Of a stretch of DNA of 64,000 nt, positions 26,380-39,738 are shown piece after piece; the stretch's first letter is position 1, and the number at the start of each line of letters is the position of its first letter. The notes under the pieces are model-generated. The model saw only the letters and a program-made list of their open reading frames with translations, made no database searches and was not told where the DNA came from. The stretch lies in contig JAIUPT010000050.1 of NCBI GenBank assembly GCA_022315425.1, forward strand, positions 1,302,001 to 1,366,000. The letters are read 5' to 3'. This stretch comes from Pseudevernia furfuracea (taxonomy: Eukaryota > Ascomycota > Lecanoromycetes > Lecanorales > Parmeliaceae). A program made the position numbers and the translations under genes.

Positions 26380-29300
26380 CGACGAAGAATCAAGCGTATA
26401 AGACGTCGTAAGAAACATGTCAGCTCTAGTAGTTTTAGCGACTAACTCTCTCGAAGAGAGAAGCGCTTTTTCTCTAAACTTCATTGTTATTTTGAAGTTC
26501 AATCTGAAATATCGTCGATGAAAGCAGAATATCAACAATTGATTGATGCTCAATAATCTTGTTCTCTTTAATGCGATCATCAGTCATAGAGTCTATATCG
26601 TTATCTTTTATCGTCTCGAGGATAGCGATCGCGAACTCGTCGAAGTCGAATTCGACGATAAAGATTCTTAAATTATGCTCGATGCTCTAATCAAGAACTA
26701 TTAGTCTAAGAATACGAGTCTCTACAGAGAACTAATGCGTCGAATATTCGATCTCATTCTTGAAGAAGGGGGAGTTCGTCAATATGAAAAGAACTTTCGT
26801 AAGATCATCTTCGACATCATCAGCCTTCATAAATCCCTCGTTATTTCGAAGTCTCTGCGAATTCTAATTTTCCTCATGAAACTTGACGACTCTTACGACA
26901 TGTTCGAGTCAAGTTACACTCAAAATCATGATCTCTTTGAGAACAAGTTCGTCAAGTTTTAAGAGATTGTCGTGGTCGTCGTGAACGAAGAAGTTAGAAT
27001 CTCCTTCAAAGAAGAAGAACTAATCATATATATCGCTCGTAACGATAAGAGCAAAGGCAAACAAGCTGCTTTTAACAATCTCGGCGACTCTGACATCAAT
27101 CGTGAGACCTGTTCTTCGTGTAAGACAGCTAATCGCAAATTCAGATATCTCTCTATCAAATGCTGAATCAAGTTCTCTCATCTCAAGTCTGAGAAATTCA
27201 TAACGAAAGAGAAAAAGAAGAAGAAGATAAAGATCTTCGACTTCGAAGATAAACTCCTAAACAACAAGCGCAAGCGCATCGAAGAGACGTCTTTTAATGT
27301 CTCTGCTTCAGAGGAGAACGATTATCTTAATGTCAATTATGTCTTTCTAAAGGAACTAAACTTCATTATGCACTATTCGAATGTTAATTCGAACGACTTC
27401 AATATTCTCGATGCGGCTAATGATTAAGTCATTAATCTAATCGTCACGAAAGCTCTCGAACATAGTCTTATAACTGCGGATTTCGTGAATCTCCTTATTC
27501 GAGTCGTCGTAGATTCAGACTGCTCTCGTTATTCTTTCGCGAATCGTTCGATGTTTATCACCTACGAAAAGATCTATTCTCGATCGATCAAGGGTATCGA
27601 GGAAAGCGAAGTGCAGCCTCAAGACTGTAACATTATTAGCCTCGACTGTGTGATTAGGAAAGAGTGTGTGACAGTCACTCTGCGAAATGTCTTATATGTG
27701 TTCGATATGAGCGTCAATCTTCTCTCGATCGATAAACTTCTGAACTTCGACATCGCTGTCTTCTTTTATAAGATAGAATATACTCTTATTAAGAACGATC
27801 TGAAGCTTATCGATACTCGCAATCGTGATCTCTTCTTTTTGAATCTCTGACAGAGTCGAAATAGTGCTTTGACCGCCTATAGTGTGTTCTCGAATCTTAT
27901 TCATCAACTCTGACATGCTCGCATGGGTCATTTGAGTCAGAACAATCTAAACAAGCTCTCAAATATGATCGTTGAGGTGAACTTCATCAAGGACATTGCG
28001 AAGGAGTACATCTGCGAATACTGTGTCATGAGACGTCAGAAGACTGTCTCTTATGATAGTCTCACAGAGTCAGAAACGCAGTCTGGCGAATTTGTTTATA
28101 GTGATCTCGTAGAGTCTTTATTCTCTACTGAATTCAATGACTGCAGATACTTTGTGATATTCAAGAATAATTTCATCTTCTACTTTAAAGTGTACTATAT
28201 TCGTCATAAGAGTGAAACGTTTGTTATATTCTTACGTTTTAAAGTCTTTCTAGAGTCACGAAGCTATAAGATCTGTCGTATTCGTCTCGACAATGAGAGA
28301 GAGTATATGTTTAAGATCTTCTTGAATTATCTTCTTTAGTGCGAAATTAGACAGAAGCTCACTATATCTAAGAATCTCGAAATAAACGAGACGATCGAAC
28401 GTTTTGAGCAGATCTTACTATATAAGATACATCTTATACTGCTAAGTTCTCAGCTCAACAAGTCTTTCTGATCTGAAATCGTGACCATCATCAATTATTT
28501 GATGTTGCGATCCCTCAACGTTCGAATTATTGTAACGTCATTTGAGGCTTTTCATTATCGAAAGCCCATTTTATTTCATCTGCGAACGATTGATTTCATC
28601 GTCTATGCGTTGAAGCGTATTTAAAAGAAACTCGTGAATAAAAGCGAAAAGTGTGTTCTTTTGAGATATAAAGGGGAGTTTATTTTTCGTCTATATAATC
28701 TCATCAAGAAGAAGATTATTCGAGTTAATAATGTTCACTTCGTTGAGAAGCGTTTCTTGATTGTGAACCTCGAAGAAAAAACGAACGCTCATAAGCTCTC
28801 GATCAAGCGGCAACGTCTTTATGTATCAGTATTCGCTGTAGAGGAGGCACTTAATGAACAGCGTATTACTAACATTTCGAAAGACATTGTCCTTATTATG
28901 AAGCTCTCAACGACTGCATCTGCATCTGCAATAAACAGATCAAGATCAAATTTCTCATAATCAGCTGAAAAGCAGACGTCTATATCAAAGCCCTCGTCCC
29001 CCGCACGAGCCGTATCATCGATCGCGTTCGCGCGGGCCTCTCGATCAATTGCTGCATTATCAGCTGTCGAAAGAATAACTCGTTCCCTCACTGTCGTCGA
29101 AATGGTTCGCGAAGACCTCGAGCTAAGTGCGGTTCAAAGGGTACTCCTTGATCATCTCGACACTACGATTTCGAACCTACGAGACCTATCACCTAACCCT
29201 CTCTCGAGGACATTCGCGACCTTTGCGTTACTAACGGATCATGTTAATAAGTCGAATATTTTCGAGCCGACGATCTATCAATAGATCATTTTCAATCAAC

Positions 29301-30838
29301 TCTCTCGCATGCACTGGGAGCTCGTCATGTAAGACGAATACAAATCTCTCATGAACAACAATACTTAATGTCTGGTTCAGGCGTCTTCAGATATTCATAT
29401 TCTGAGAGGTCGCTGAGTCTACATCGTAAAGCGAGGTCTCGCTGAGAAAGTCATTCGCTATAAGACTCGCTGAGTGATTCGAGGTTTCGAATAACAGGAG
29501 GGTCGTGACTATCATGACACGTTCGCCTCAGTGATCAAGTTCATGAGTTATAAGGCGATCTTTGCTCTGACAGCGGCCCTAAACTAAGACGTAAAACAAA
29601 TGAACGTCAAAACCGTCTTTCTCTACGATAACGTTCAAGAGACGATTTATGTGCGACAGTTCGATGATTTCAGCAAGGACGATATCAAAGTTTGTAAGCT
29701 GAATAAGACTCTCTATGAATTCAAGCAATCTCTCAGAATTTGATATCAGCACTTCTCGAAGTACATAAAGAAACTCGAACTAATACTCATCGAATCGAAC
29801 GAGAGTGTCTTTATGAACGTCAAGAAGGGCATCACTGTAGCCCTCTATGTGAACGATATATTAATTATCGACCTCAGCAAAATCGGCATTCAGCGCATTA
29901 AAAAGGCCCTCAATGACAAGTTTCACATGTTCGACTTGGGACCTTGCGTCTATTATTTAGGCATAACCGTCAAAAGGGATCGTGTCGTCGACATCCTTCG
30001 CCTGGGACAAGCAGTCTATGTCACTCGTTTCTTAAAGCATTTCAACTACTGAAGTCTTAATCCAGCCTTCACGCCTCTGAAAACCAGTCGCAAGCTACAA
30101 TCTGCGGAAGAGGGCTATGTTGCCCCGAGAAAGCTGTGCGAGGATTATTAATCCGCCGTGGAATCCCTCATGTATGTCATGTTAGAAACTCGTCCTGATA
30201 TCGCCTATACTGTCTCTCTTATTAGTCGCTATTCAGTCAATTCGACCCAGACACACTGAAATGCAGTGATTCGAATCTTTCGATATCTTAGAGACACGAT
30301 GCACTACGAACTCGTGTACAAAGAATCCCTTCAAGCCCTCATCGAGTACATCGATTTCGATTGAGCTGACGACTCGATTCGAAGGTCTATCTTCGACTAC
30401 CTATTCAACGTCGGTAGCGACGTCATCAGCTGATCATCAAAGCGTTAAGTCATCGTCGCGTTATTCACTTGCGAAGTCGAGTATATCGATCAAACGTTGA
30501 CTATTAAAGAAGTCATTTGACTAAAAACTCTTCTTAATCAACTTCTGCGGCCTCGAGACTCTGATTCGAAGATTATTATAATCTTCGACGACAATTAGAG
30601 CGCAATTGCCCTCGTTAAGAACGCTTAGTTTTATGCTCGCATCAAGCACATTAATATCGCCCATTATTTCGTGCGTGAAAAAGTTAATGACGATATCGTG
30701 AACATGCAATTCGTATTCACGGATAAACAAATGATCGACGATCTCATCAAAGCCCTCTGTCTCGACAAATTCGTTGTCTTTCGCGATGCTCTTGAGATGA
30801 AATTAGTCTCAGAACATCCTCTCAGCGTCAAAGACTAA
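26380..30838 (+). pseudogene. gag-pol relic of copia copy F, best preserved copy
   Basis: The order is gag (UBN2-like, 26735-26962), zinc knuckle (27109-27165, His replaced by Tyr), protease and GAG-pre-integrase (27485-27850), integrase with the HxxxH / CxxC region and core (27923-28339), a linker carrying FRLYN and NVHFVEKRF (28634-28960), reverse transcriptase (29102-30052) and RNase H (about 30060-30838). The protease reads DSD for DSG, the RT box reads YVND for YVDD, and several Trp and Gln positions are stops. So even this copy is dead. Confidence 0.88.
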
Positions 30839-31219
30839 CTCTCAGCGCTCTTGCTTTTAATCTGAAGTCGTTAGTTTTAGAGAAGTGACGCTATTCACCT
30901 TGTCTGTGAACGTCAGATCTTCGGTTTTCTTTCACTGCTTCTTGTTCCACCCCCTCATATATTCATCGACCTCGTTTTGATAGAAATTGAGTGTGCATCA
31001 GGTCTATTTCAAAGAAAACTTTCAAAAAATCGCCTTTTTTCGAAAAATGGAAGTTTTGTATAAAGAATCAGAACGGATTTTTACATGTCTTCGAATTTGA
31101 CATAGTCGTTTTCAGAACTTGATTTCTTCACTTTTGTGAACCGGACTTCGCGCTAACCCGATTGGGGTTTTTTGCGTCGCGAAGTGCGAAAATCGTGTTT
31201 TCGCATTTTTGAGTATGCG

Positions 31220-31351
31220 AGCGAAGGGGAGTGTCAAAATTCGGGTCACGTGACATGGTCACGTGATGCGCTAAGGCGCATCCTCATAGTCGCTCTTTAC
31301 TCTCGTAGCATTCTATAGTTTACAACTAAGTGTCCTACCACCTATTTTTGA
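31220..31351 (+). repeat. Polypurine tract and 3' LTR of copy F
   Basis: GCGAAGGGGAG precedes the 122-bp-form LTR that starts at 31232 (TGTCAAAATTCGGG). The LTR ends at TTTTTGA, lacking the terminal CA, and runs straight into copy E sequence AAGATCGAATAAC. Confidence 0.85.
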
Positions 31352-32648
31352 AAGATCGAATAACTTAATGTCACTTAAGACACTAAGAGTGTCTTCGTTA
31401 ACTTCGAATTGAAAGTTAACACTATTAACGTTCGCGAAAGTAGTAAGAATGAAATAGATGCTCTAATCTCCGTCAAAGTTCTCGAGAATCTTATCGATAT
31501 TTAACAACTTTTGCTGTTAATCTTCGAGTTCTTACACGAGAAATAAGAAGTGCTTATACTTGAATCTTCGATAGATACGAACGATGTTATTGAGATAAAA
31601 GATACTTAGAGATAAGAAAGATTTAAATTGATCTAGTTTTCGCTAAGACTATATCGAAGACAATTATTAAAGACGTATAGATCTTCGAAGAGAAATAACG
31701 TTCTTCTTATACTAAGTCTTCGATAGAGACTCGAATTTAAAATAGTCGCTTCGATAACTGTCGTCGTGAGATGAAGTCATATTCGATAATAGAATAAAGT
31801 CGAATAACGATAAAGAGAATTCGATGACTGAGTCTCAGCCCTCTTCTTTAGAGAACTTGTGAGGTCGAAAGACCTATTTTAATAAGAAATTCTTGTTGTT
31901 TTGACTCTTAATAAACGTATACGCGCTCTAAGTGAAGATTTATCGATGACTGAGTCTTAGCTCTCTTCTTTAAAGAACTTATAAGATCGAAAGATCTATC
32001 TCAATAAGAAATTCTTATTATTTTGACTCTTAATAGACGTATACGCGCTCTGAGTGAAGGTTTGTCGATAATTAATTAACTTTGAAGTGTGATCAGACGA
32101 TTTGATGCTGAAGTTCAGTCTCTTGAGTCGTTATAATTAATTCGATTCACGTAAACGCTTTATCAACGTTGAAGCGATATATATCGCGAGAGAAATATTC
32201 TCGTTAAGCGTATTTAACGTGTCTCACGCAGGGAAGCTAATAATGTTTCAGAGACCTTAGTGAAATTCGATCGCACGATCGTATGGCGAGTTCGGCGTTC
32301 GACGTTCGATTAGATTCGATATGCCGCGGGTCGATTTGCGATAGGGCTCCCAGCCCCTCGAATTTCAAAGACGATCATTTTGTAAAGGGCAATGCTCATC
32401 TCAAGAAGATTGAAAAACAGAGTCTCATAACTGTCGCGGCGTTTATTGCGATGAACTCGTGATGCTTAAAAATCACTGTGACTCTGATAGACATAGAATA
32501 TAAGTAAAACAGTCGCCGAGCAAGCTCGAGCTCATAACCTATTAAGAATAGGTGATAGAACACTTAGTTGTTAACTATAGAATGCTACGAGAGTAAAGAG
32601 CGACTATGAGAATACGCCTTAGCGCATCACGTGACCCGAATTTTGACA
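31352..32648 (-). mobile_element. Copia copy E, leader and 5' LTR
   Basis: This is the other half of copy E. On the minus strand it consists of the 5' LTR (32540-32648, 109-bp form), the primer site, and a leader with the 122-bp tandem duplication (31821-31942, 31943-32064). The first 50 or so bases repeat sequence already present at about 24958-25012 left of copy F. Confidence 0.85.
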
Positions 32649-33076
32649 ACAACTGTAATGCGTATTATAAGAGACTTTAGTTTAGATATCGCAACGAAAG
32701 TCAAATTCAAAAACTAATTTGACTTGAACTCATAGATAACTTCGTTGACAGAAAATTTAGTGACGAATAACTTATTAAAATTCAAGATTGCTTAAAGAAT
32801 TAATTGAATATTAGATCATTACTCGAGGTGTTTTAGATTTATAATAAAGAATCGTAACATGATTTTTATCGTCTAATTGATACGCTCGCTTTGTTTATTT
32901 GTCTGCGAATAATAGATTATAAAGTAAAGTAATTTAATCTTAAGAAGATCGAAAAGTGCTTTTTATAGATCGAATAAGAATTTCGAATCTCGATTCGAAA
33001 GAATTATTTTAGATAAGTCTTAATCTCTCAGATTCAAACGTTCAATTAACGTCACAGCTTATTGATTAGCGATTTA
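32649..33076. other. AT-rich repeat relic between copies E and G
   Basis: This 428-bp stretch has no frame of note. Part of it (about 32830-32930) resembles 12010-12110, so it is another piece of the same decayed repeat, perhaps of gypsy origin. Nothing else is visible. Confidence 0.45.
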
Positions 33077-34554
33077 TGTCAAAATTCGGGTCACGTGACA
33101 TGGTCACGTGATGCGCTAAGGCGTATTCTCATAGTCGCTCTTTACTCTCGTAGCATTTTACAGTTAACAACTAAGTGTTCTATCATCTATTCTTGATAGG
33201 TTATGAGCTCGAGCTTGCTCGGCGACTGTTTCACTTATACTCTATGTCTATTAGAGTCACAGTGATCTCTAAGCATCACGAGTTCATCGTAATGAACGTC
33301 GCGACAGCTATGAGACTCTATTTTTCAATCTTCTTGAGGTGAGTATTGCCCTTTATAAAATAATCGTCTTTGGAATTCGGGAGGCTGGGAGTTCTATCGC
33401 AAATCGATTCTCGACATATCGAATCTAATCGAACGTCGAACGTCGAACTCGTCATACGATCGTGCGATCGAATTTCATTAAGGTCTCTGAAACATTGTTA
33501 GCTTCTCTGCGTGAAACACGCTAAACACGCTTAACGAGAATATTTCCCTCGCGATGTATATCGCTTTAACGTTGATAAAGCGTTTACGTGAATCGAATTA
33601 ATTATAACGACTTAAGAGACTGAACTTCAGCATCAAATCGTCTAATTATACTTCAGAGTTGATCAGTCATCGACAAATCTCTATTTAGAGCGCGTATACG
33701 CCTGTTGAGGGTCAAAATAACAAGAATTTCTTATTAAGATAGATCTTTCGATTTCACAAGTTCTCTAAAGAAGAGAGCTAAGACTCAGTCATCGACAAAT
33801 CTTCACTTAGAGCGCGTATACGTCTGTTGAGGGTCAAAACAATAAGAATTTCTTATTGAGATAGATCTTTCGATCTCACAAGTTCTCTAAAGAAGAGGGC
33901 TAAGGCTCAGTCACCGAATTCTTTTTATCGTTATTCGACTTTATTCTATCGTCGAATATGACTTTATCTCACGGCGGCAGTCATCGAAGCGACTATTTTA
34001 AATTCGAGTCTCTGTCGAAGACTTAGTATAAGAAGAACGTTATTCTCCTTCGAAGATTTACACGTCTTTAATAATTGTCTTCGATATAGTTTTAACGAAA
34101 ATTAGATTAATTTAAATCTTTCTTGTCTCTAAGTATCTTTCATCTTAATAACATCGTTCGTATCTATCGAAGATTTAAGTATAAGCACTTCTTATTTTTT
34201 ATATAAGAACTCGAAGATTAACAGTAAAAGTTGTTAGATATCGATAAGACTCTCGAGAACTCTAACGGAGATTAGAGTATCTATTTCACTTTCACTACTT
34301 CTGCGAACGTTAATAGTGTCGACTTTCAATTCGAAGTCAGCGAAGATATTCTTAGTGTCTTAAGTAACATTAAGTTATTCGGTCTTCGTGTCAAAAGTTC
34401 TCTAAATCTCACTTCTTCGACTTCGACTTCTTCGACTTTAAGATCTTCGTTTCTTATCGCCTCAGTCACCTCTCAAATTAAGTCTTTCGTTTAAACATTA
34501 TCGTCGTTACTATTCATATCGTACGTGCCGCCCTTAAAAACCTTCTTAGTAATT

Positions 34555-37500
34555 CTCAGCATCTATAATCGACGAAGAATCAAGCGTATAAGGCGTCATA
34601 AGAAACATATCAGCTCTAGTAGTTTTAGCGACTGACCCCCTCGAAGAGAAAAGCGCTTTTCTTCTAAACTTTATTATCATTTTGAAGTTCAATCTAAAAT
34701 ATCGTCGATGAAAGTAGAATATCAACAATTAATTAATGCTTAACAATCTTATTTTCTTTAATGCGATCATTAGTTATAGAGTCTACATCGCTATCTTTTA
34801 TCGTTTTAAGAATAACGATCGCGAACTCGTCGAAGCCGAATTCGATAATAAAGATTCTTAGATTATGCTCGATGTCTTAATCAAGAATTATTAATCTAAG
34901 AGCACGAGTCTCTATAGAGAATTAATGCGTCGAATATTCGATCTTATTCTTGAAGAAGAGAGAGTTCGTTAATATGAAAAGAACTTTCATAAGATCACCT
35001 TCGACATCATCAGTCTTCATAAATCCCTCGTCATTTCGAAGTCTCTGCGAATTCTAATTTTCCTTATGAAACTTAACGACTCTTACGACATATTCGAATC
35101 AAGTTATATTCAAAATCATAATCTCTTTAAGAACAAGTTCGTTAAGTTTTAAGAGGTTGTCGTGATCGTTATAAATGAAGAAGTTAGAATCTTCTTTAAA
35201 GAAGAAGAATTGATTATATATATCGCTCGCAACGATAAGAACAAAGATAAATAAGCTGCTTTTAATAACCTCGACGACTCTAATATCAATCGTAAGATCT
35301 GTTTTTCGTGTAAGATAGCTGATCGCAAATTCAGACATCTCTCTATTAAATGCTAAATCAAGTTTTCTTATCTTAAGTCTAAGAAATTCATAACGAAAGA
35401 GAAAAAGAAGAAGAAGATAAAGATCTTCGACTTCGAAGATGAACTCTTAAGCAACAAGCGTAAGCGCATCGAAGAGACGTCTTTTAATGCCTCTGCTTCA
35501 GAGAAGAACGATTATCTTAATATCAATTATATCTTTTTAAAGAAACTGAACTTCATTATATACTATTCGAATGTCAACTCGAACAACTTCAATATCCTCG
35601 ATGCGACTGATGATCAAGTCATCAATCTAATCGTCACGAAAGCTCTCGAACATAGTCTCATAGCTGCGAATTTCGTGAATCTTCTTATTTGAGTCGTCGT
35701 AGATTCAGACTGCTCTCGTTATTCTTTCGCGAATCGTTCGATATTTATTATTTACGAAAAGATCTACTCTCGATCGATCAAGAGCATCGAGAGAAGCGAA
35801 GTGCAGTTTCAAGACTATAACATTATTAATCTCGACTGTGTGATCAGAAGAGAGTGTGTAACAGTTATTTTACGAAATGTCTTATATGTGCTCGATATAA
35901 GCGTCAATCTTCTCTCGATCGATAAACTTCTAAACTTCGACATCGCTATCTTCTTCTATAAGACAGAGTGTATTCTTATCAAGAACGATTTAAAGCTTAT
36001 CGATACTCGCAATCGTGATCTCTTCTTTTTAAATCTCTGACAGAGTCGAAACAGTGCTCTAATCGTCTACAGTATACTCTCGAATTTTATTTATTAATTC
36101 TAACATGCTCGCATAAGTCATTTAAATCAAAACAATCTAAACAAGCTCTTAAATATAATCGTTAAGATGAACTTCATCAAGAACATTGCGAAGGAGTACA
36201 TCTACGAATATTATATCATAAGACGTCAGAAGATTATCTCTTATAATAGTTTCACAGAGTCAGAAACGCAGCCTGACGAATTTGTTTATAGTAATCTCGT
36301 AGAGTCTCTATTCTCTACTGAATTTAATAACTACAGATACTTTATAACATTTAAGAATAATTTCATCTTCTACTTTAAAGTGTACTACATTCGTTATAAG
36401 AATAAAACGTTTGTTATATTCTTAAGTTTCAAAGTCTTTCTAGAATCACGAGACTATAAGATCTATCGTATTCGCCTCGACAATGAAGGAGAGTATATGT
36501 TTAAGATCTTCTTAAATTATCTTCTTTAGTGCGAAATCAGATAGAAGCTCACTATATCTAAGAATCTCGAAATAAACGAGACGATCGAACGTTTTGAGTA
36601 GATCTTACTATATAAGATGTATTTTATACTATTAAGTTCTCAGCTCAACAAGTCTTTCTAATCTGAAATCGTGATTATTATCAATTATTTGATATTGCGA
36701 TCTCTCAACGTTCGAATCATTGCAACGTCATTTGAGACTTTTCATTATCGAAAGCTCATTTTATCTCATCTACGAACGATTGATTTCATCGTCTATGCGT
36801 TAAAGCGTATTTAAAAGAAACTCGTGAATAAAAGCGAAAAGTGTGTTCTTCTGAAATATAAAGGAGAATTCATTTTTCGTCTATATAATCTCATCAAGAA
36901 GAAGATTATTCGAGTTAATAATGTTCACTTCGTTAAGAAGCGTTTCTTGATTGTGAATCTTAAAGAAAAAACGAACGCTCATAAGTCTTCGATCAAGCGA
37001 TAACGTCTTTATGTATCAACATCCGCTATAAAGAAGACACTTAATGAATAACGTATTATTAATATTTCGAAAGATATTGTTCTTATTATAAAGCTCTTAA
37101 CGACTGTATCTACATCTGCAATAAATAAATCAAGATCAAATTTCTCATGATCAGCTGAAAAGCAGACGTCTATATCAAAGCCCTCGTCTCTTATACGAGT
37201 CGTATCATCGATCGCGTTCGCGCGAGTCTCTCGATTAATTATTATATTATCAGCTATCGAAAGAATAACTCGTTCTCTCACTGTCGTCGAAATGATTCGC
37301 GAAGATCTCGAGTTAAGTGCGGTTCAAAGAATACTTCTTGATTATTTCGATATTACGATTTCGAATTTACGAGATCTATTATCTGACCCTTTCTCGAGAA
37401 TATTCGCGACCTTTGCGTTATTAATGAATCATGTTAATAAGTCGAATATTTTCGAGCCGACGATCTATTAATAGATCATTTTCAATTAACTCTCTCGTAT

Positions 37501-39027
37501 GCACTAAGAGCTCGTCATATAAGACGAATATAAATCTCTTATAAACAACAATACTTGATGTCTGATTCAGACGTCTTCAGATACTCATATTCTAAGAGGT
37601 CGCTGAATTTACATCGTGAAGCGAGGTCTCGTTGAAGAAGTCACTCGCTATAAGGTTCGTTAAGTGATTCGAGATTTTAAATAACAGAAGAATCGTAACT
37701 ATCATAATACGTTCGTCTCAGTTATCAAGTTTATAAGTTATAAGACGATCTTTGCTCTGACAGCGGCTCTAAATTAAAACGTGAAATAAATAAACGTCAA
37801 AATCGCCTTTTTCTACGATAACGTTTAAGAGACGATTTATATGCGATAGCTCGATGATTTCAATAAGAACGATATCAAAGTTTGTAAATTAAATAAGACT
37901 CTTTATGAACTTAAGCAATTTCTTAGAATTTGATATCAACACTTCTCGAAGTATATAAAGAAACTCGAATTGATACTTATCGAATCGAACGAAAGTGTCT
38001 TTATGAACGTCAAGAAGAGTATTACTATAGCTCTCTATGTGAATGATATATTAATCATCGATCTTAGCAAAATCGATATTCAGCGCATTAAAAAGGCCCT
38101 TAATAACAAGTTTCACATGTTCGACTTGAGACCTTGCGTCTATTATTTAGATATGATCGTTAAAAGAGATCGTGTCGTCGATATTCTTCGTCTGGGACAA
38201 GCAGTTTATATCACTCGTTTCTTAAAGCATTTTAATTGCTGAAGTCTTAATTTAGTCTTCACGTCTCTAAAAACCAGTCGCAAGTTACAATCTGCGAAAG
38301 AGAGCTATGTTATCTCGAAAAAGCTATGCGAGAATTATCAATTCGTCGTGAGATTTCTTATGTATATTATATTAAAAACTCGTTTTAATATCGTCTATGC
38401 TGTCTCTCTTGTTAGTCGCTATTTAGTTAATTCGACTTAGATACACTAAAATGCAGTGATTCGAATCTTTCGATATCTTAGAGACACGATATACTACGAA
38501 CTCGTGTATAAAGGATCCCTTCAAGCCCTCATCGAATATATCGATTTCGATTGAACTAACGATTCGACTCGGAGATTTATTTTCGACTATCTATTCAACG
38601 TCGATAGCGGCGTTATCAGTTAATTATTAAAGCGTTAAGCTATCGTCGCGTTATTTACTTGCGAAGTCGAGTATATCGATTAAACGTTGACTATTAAAGA
38701 AGTTATTTGACTAAAAACTCTTCTTAATCAACTTCTGCGGCCTCGAGACTCTGATTCGAAGATTATCATAATCTTTGACGACAATCAAAACGCAATTGCC
38801 CTCGTTAAGAACGCTTAGTTTATACTCGCATTAAGCACATTAATATCGCTCATTATTTCGTGCGTGAAAAAGTTAATAACGACATCGTGAACATATAATT
38901 CGTATTCACGAATAAACAAATAATCGACGATCTCATCAAAGCCCTCTGCCTCGACAAATTCGTTGTCTTTCGCGATGCTCTTGAAGTGAAATTAGTCTTA
39001 GAATATTCTCTCAGCGTCAAAGACTAA
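34555..39027 (+). pseudogene. gag-pol relic of copia copy G
   Basis: Fragments in order are gag (about 34860-35360), GAG-pre-integrase (35801-36040), integrase (36167-36529), reverse transcriptase (37970-38242, box YVND) and RNase H to 39027. RNase H keeps the DNQ Gln codon (CAA) that is a stop in A, B and F, although other Trp and Gln codons are stops. Decay is heavy. Confidence 0.85.
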
Positions 39028-39114
39028 TTCTCAGCGCTCTTACTTTTAATCTAAAGTCATTAGTTTCAGAGGAGTGACGCTATTCACCTTGTCTATAAAC
39101 GTCAAATCTTTAAT

Positions 39115-39420
39115 ATTCTTTTAGTGTCTCTTGTCTCAAATTCTTAGCATCTTTTCAACGTCTTATTTCAGCGTCTTCTTACTTTAATTCGAAGTTGTCG
39201 ACTTCAGAGAAGACGTCTATTAAACCCTCAGCCTCTTTCGAGTCTCATATACTTATTTTTGAACTGCCGCAACTGCCGCTGACGTGTCGCCCTTATTCGA
39301 TTTACCATCATGATCCTGAATGGATATCATATCCTCGAGTCTCGTTTAGGTCTCGTTCGGCGTCTCAGCGCTGAATTTCGTCGCTATCACACGCTCGATC
39401 GCTGCTACAGTTAGTTATGA
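39115..39420 (+). repeat. 306-bp insertion in the 3' UTR of copy G
   Basis: Relative to copy F, sequence between GTCAAATCTT and GATTTTCTTTCACTGC is extra. Its first part resembles, at low identity, the end of gag-pol and UTR just upstream (compare 39153-39235 with 39010-39090), so it probably comes from a related copia family. The second part is GC-richer. Confidence 0.55.
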
Positions 39421-39636
39421 GATTTTCTTTCACTGCTTTTTGTTTCATCCTCTCATATATTTATCGACCTCGTTTTGATAGAAATTTGATGTGCATCAGA
39501 TCTATTTCAAAGAAAACTTTCAAAAAAATCGCCTTTTTTCGAAAAATGGAAGTTTTGTATAAAGAATCAGAACGAATTTTTACATGTCTTCGAATTTGAC
39601 ATAGTCGTTTTCAGAATTTGATTTCTTCACTTTTGT

Positions 39637-39738
39637 CACCTGGATTTCAACCATGAAGGTGGGGGGGGGGGGGGGTTTTTCACCCTAGCAACCCGGCGCA
39701 GGACTTTCCTCGCTCGACCATCTTCTTTTCACTTTTGT
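39637..39738. mobile_element. Short un-RIPed insertion with a 15-G tract
   Basis: About 100 bp absent from copy F interrupts the 3' UTR of copy G. It is flanked by the 11-bp repeat TTCACTTTTGT and contains 15 consecutive G at 39661-39675 followed by TTTTTCACCC. Composition is normal, unlike the host element. It may be a tiny mobile insertion, filler DNA from break repair, or an assembly artefact. Confidence 0.5.

Larger units (their letters stand above)
25034..31351 (+). mobile_element. Ty1/copia retrotransposon, copy F, nested in copy E
   Basis: Copy F lies head-on inside copy E. Its left LTR has lost its first 25 or so bases, and its right LTR ends two bases early, directly against resumed E sequence. 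About 50 bp of E is present on both sides, so the junction is not a normal 5-bp duplication. F is the least RIP-mutated copy: it is GC-richer and has the fewest stops. It has a single unit of the 122-bp leader repeat. It is the youngest element here. Confidence 0.85.
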
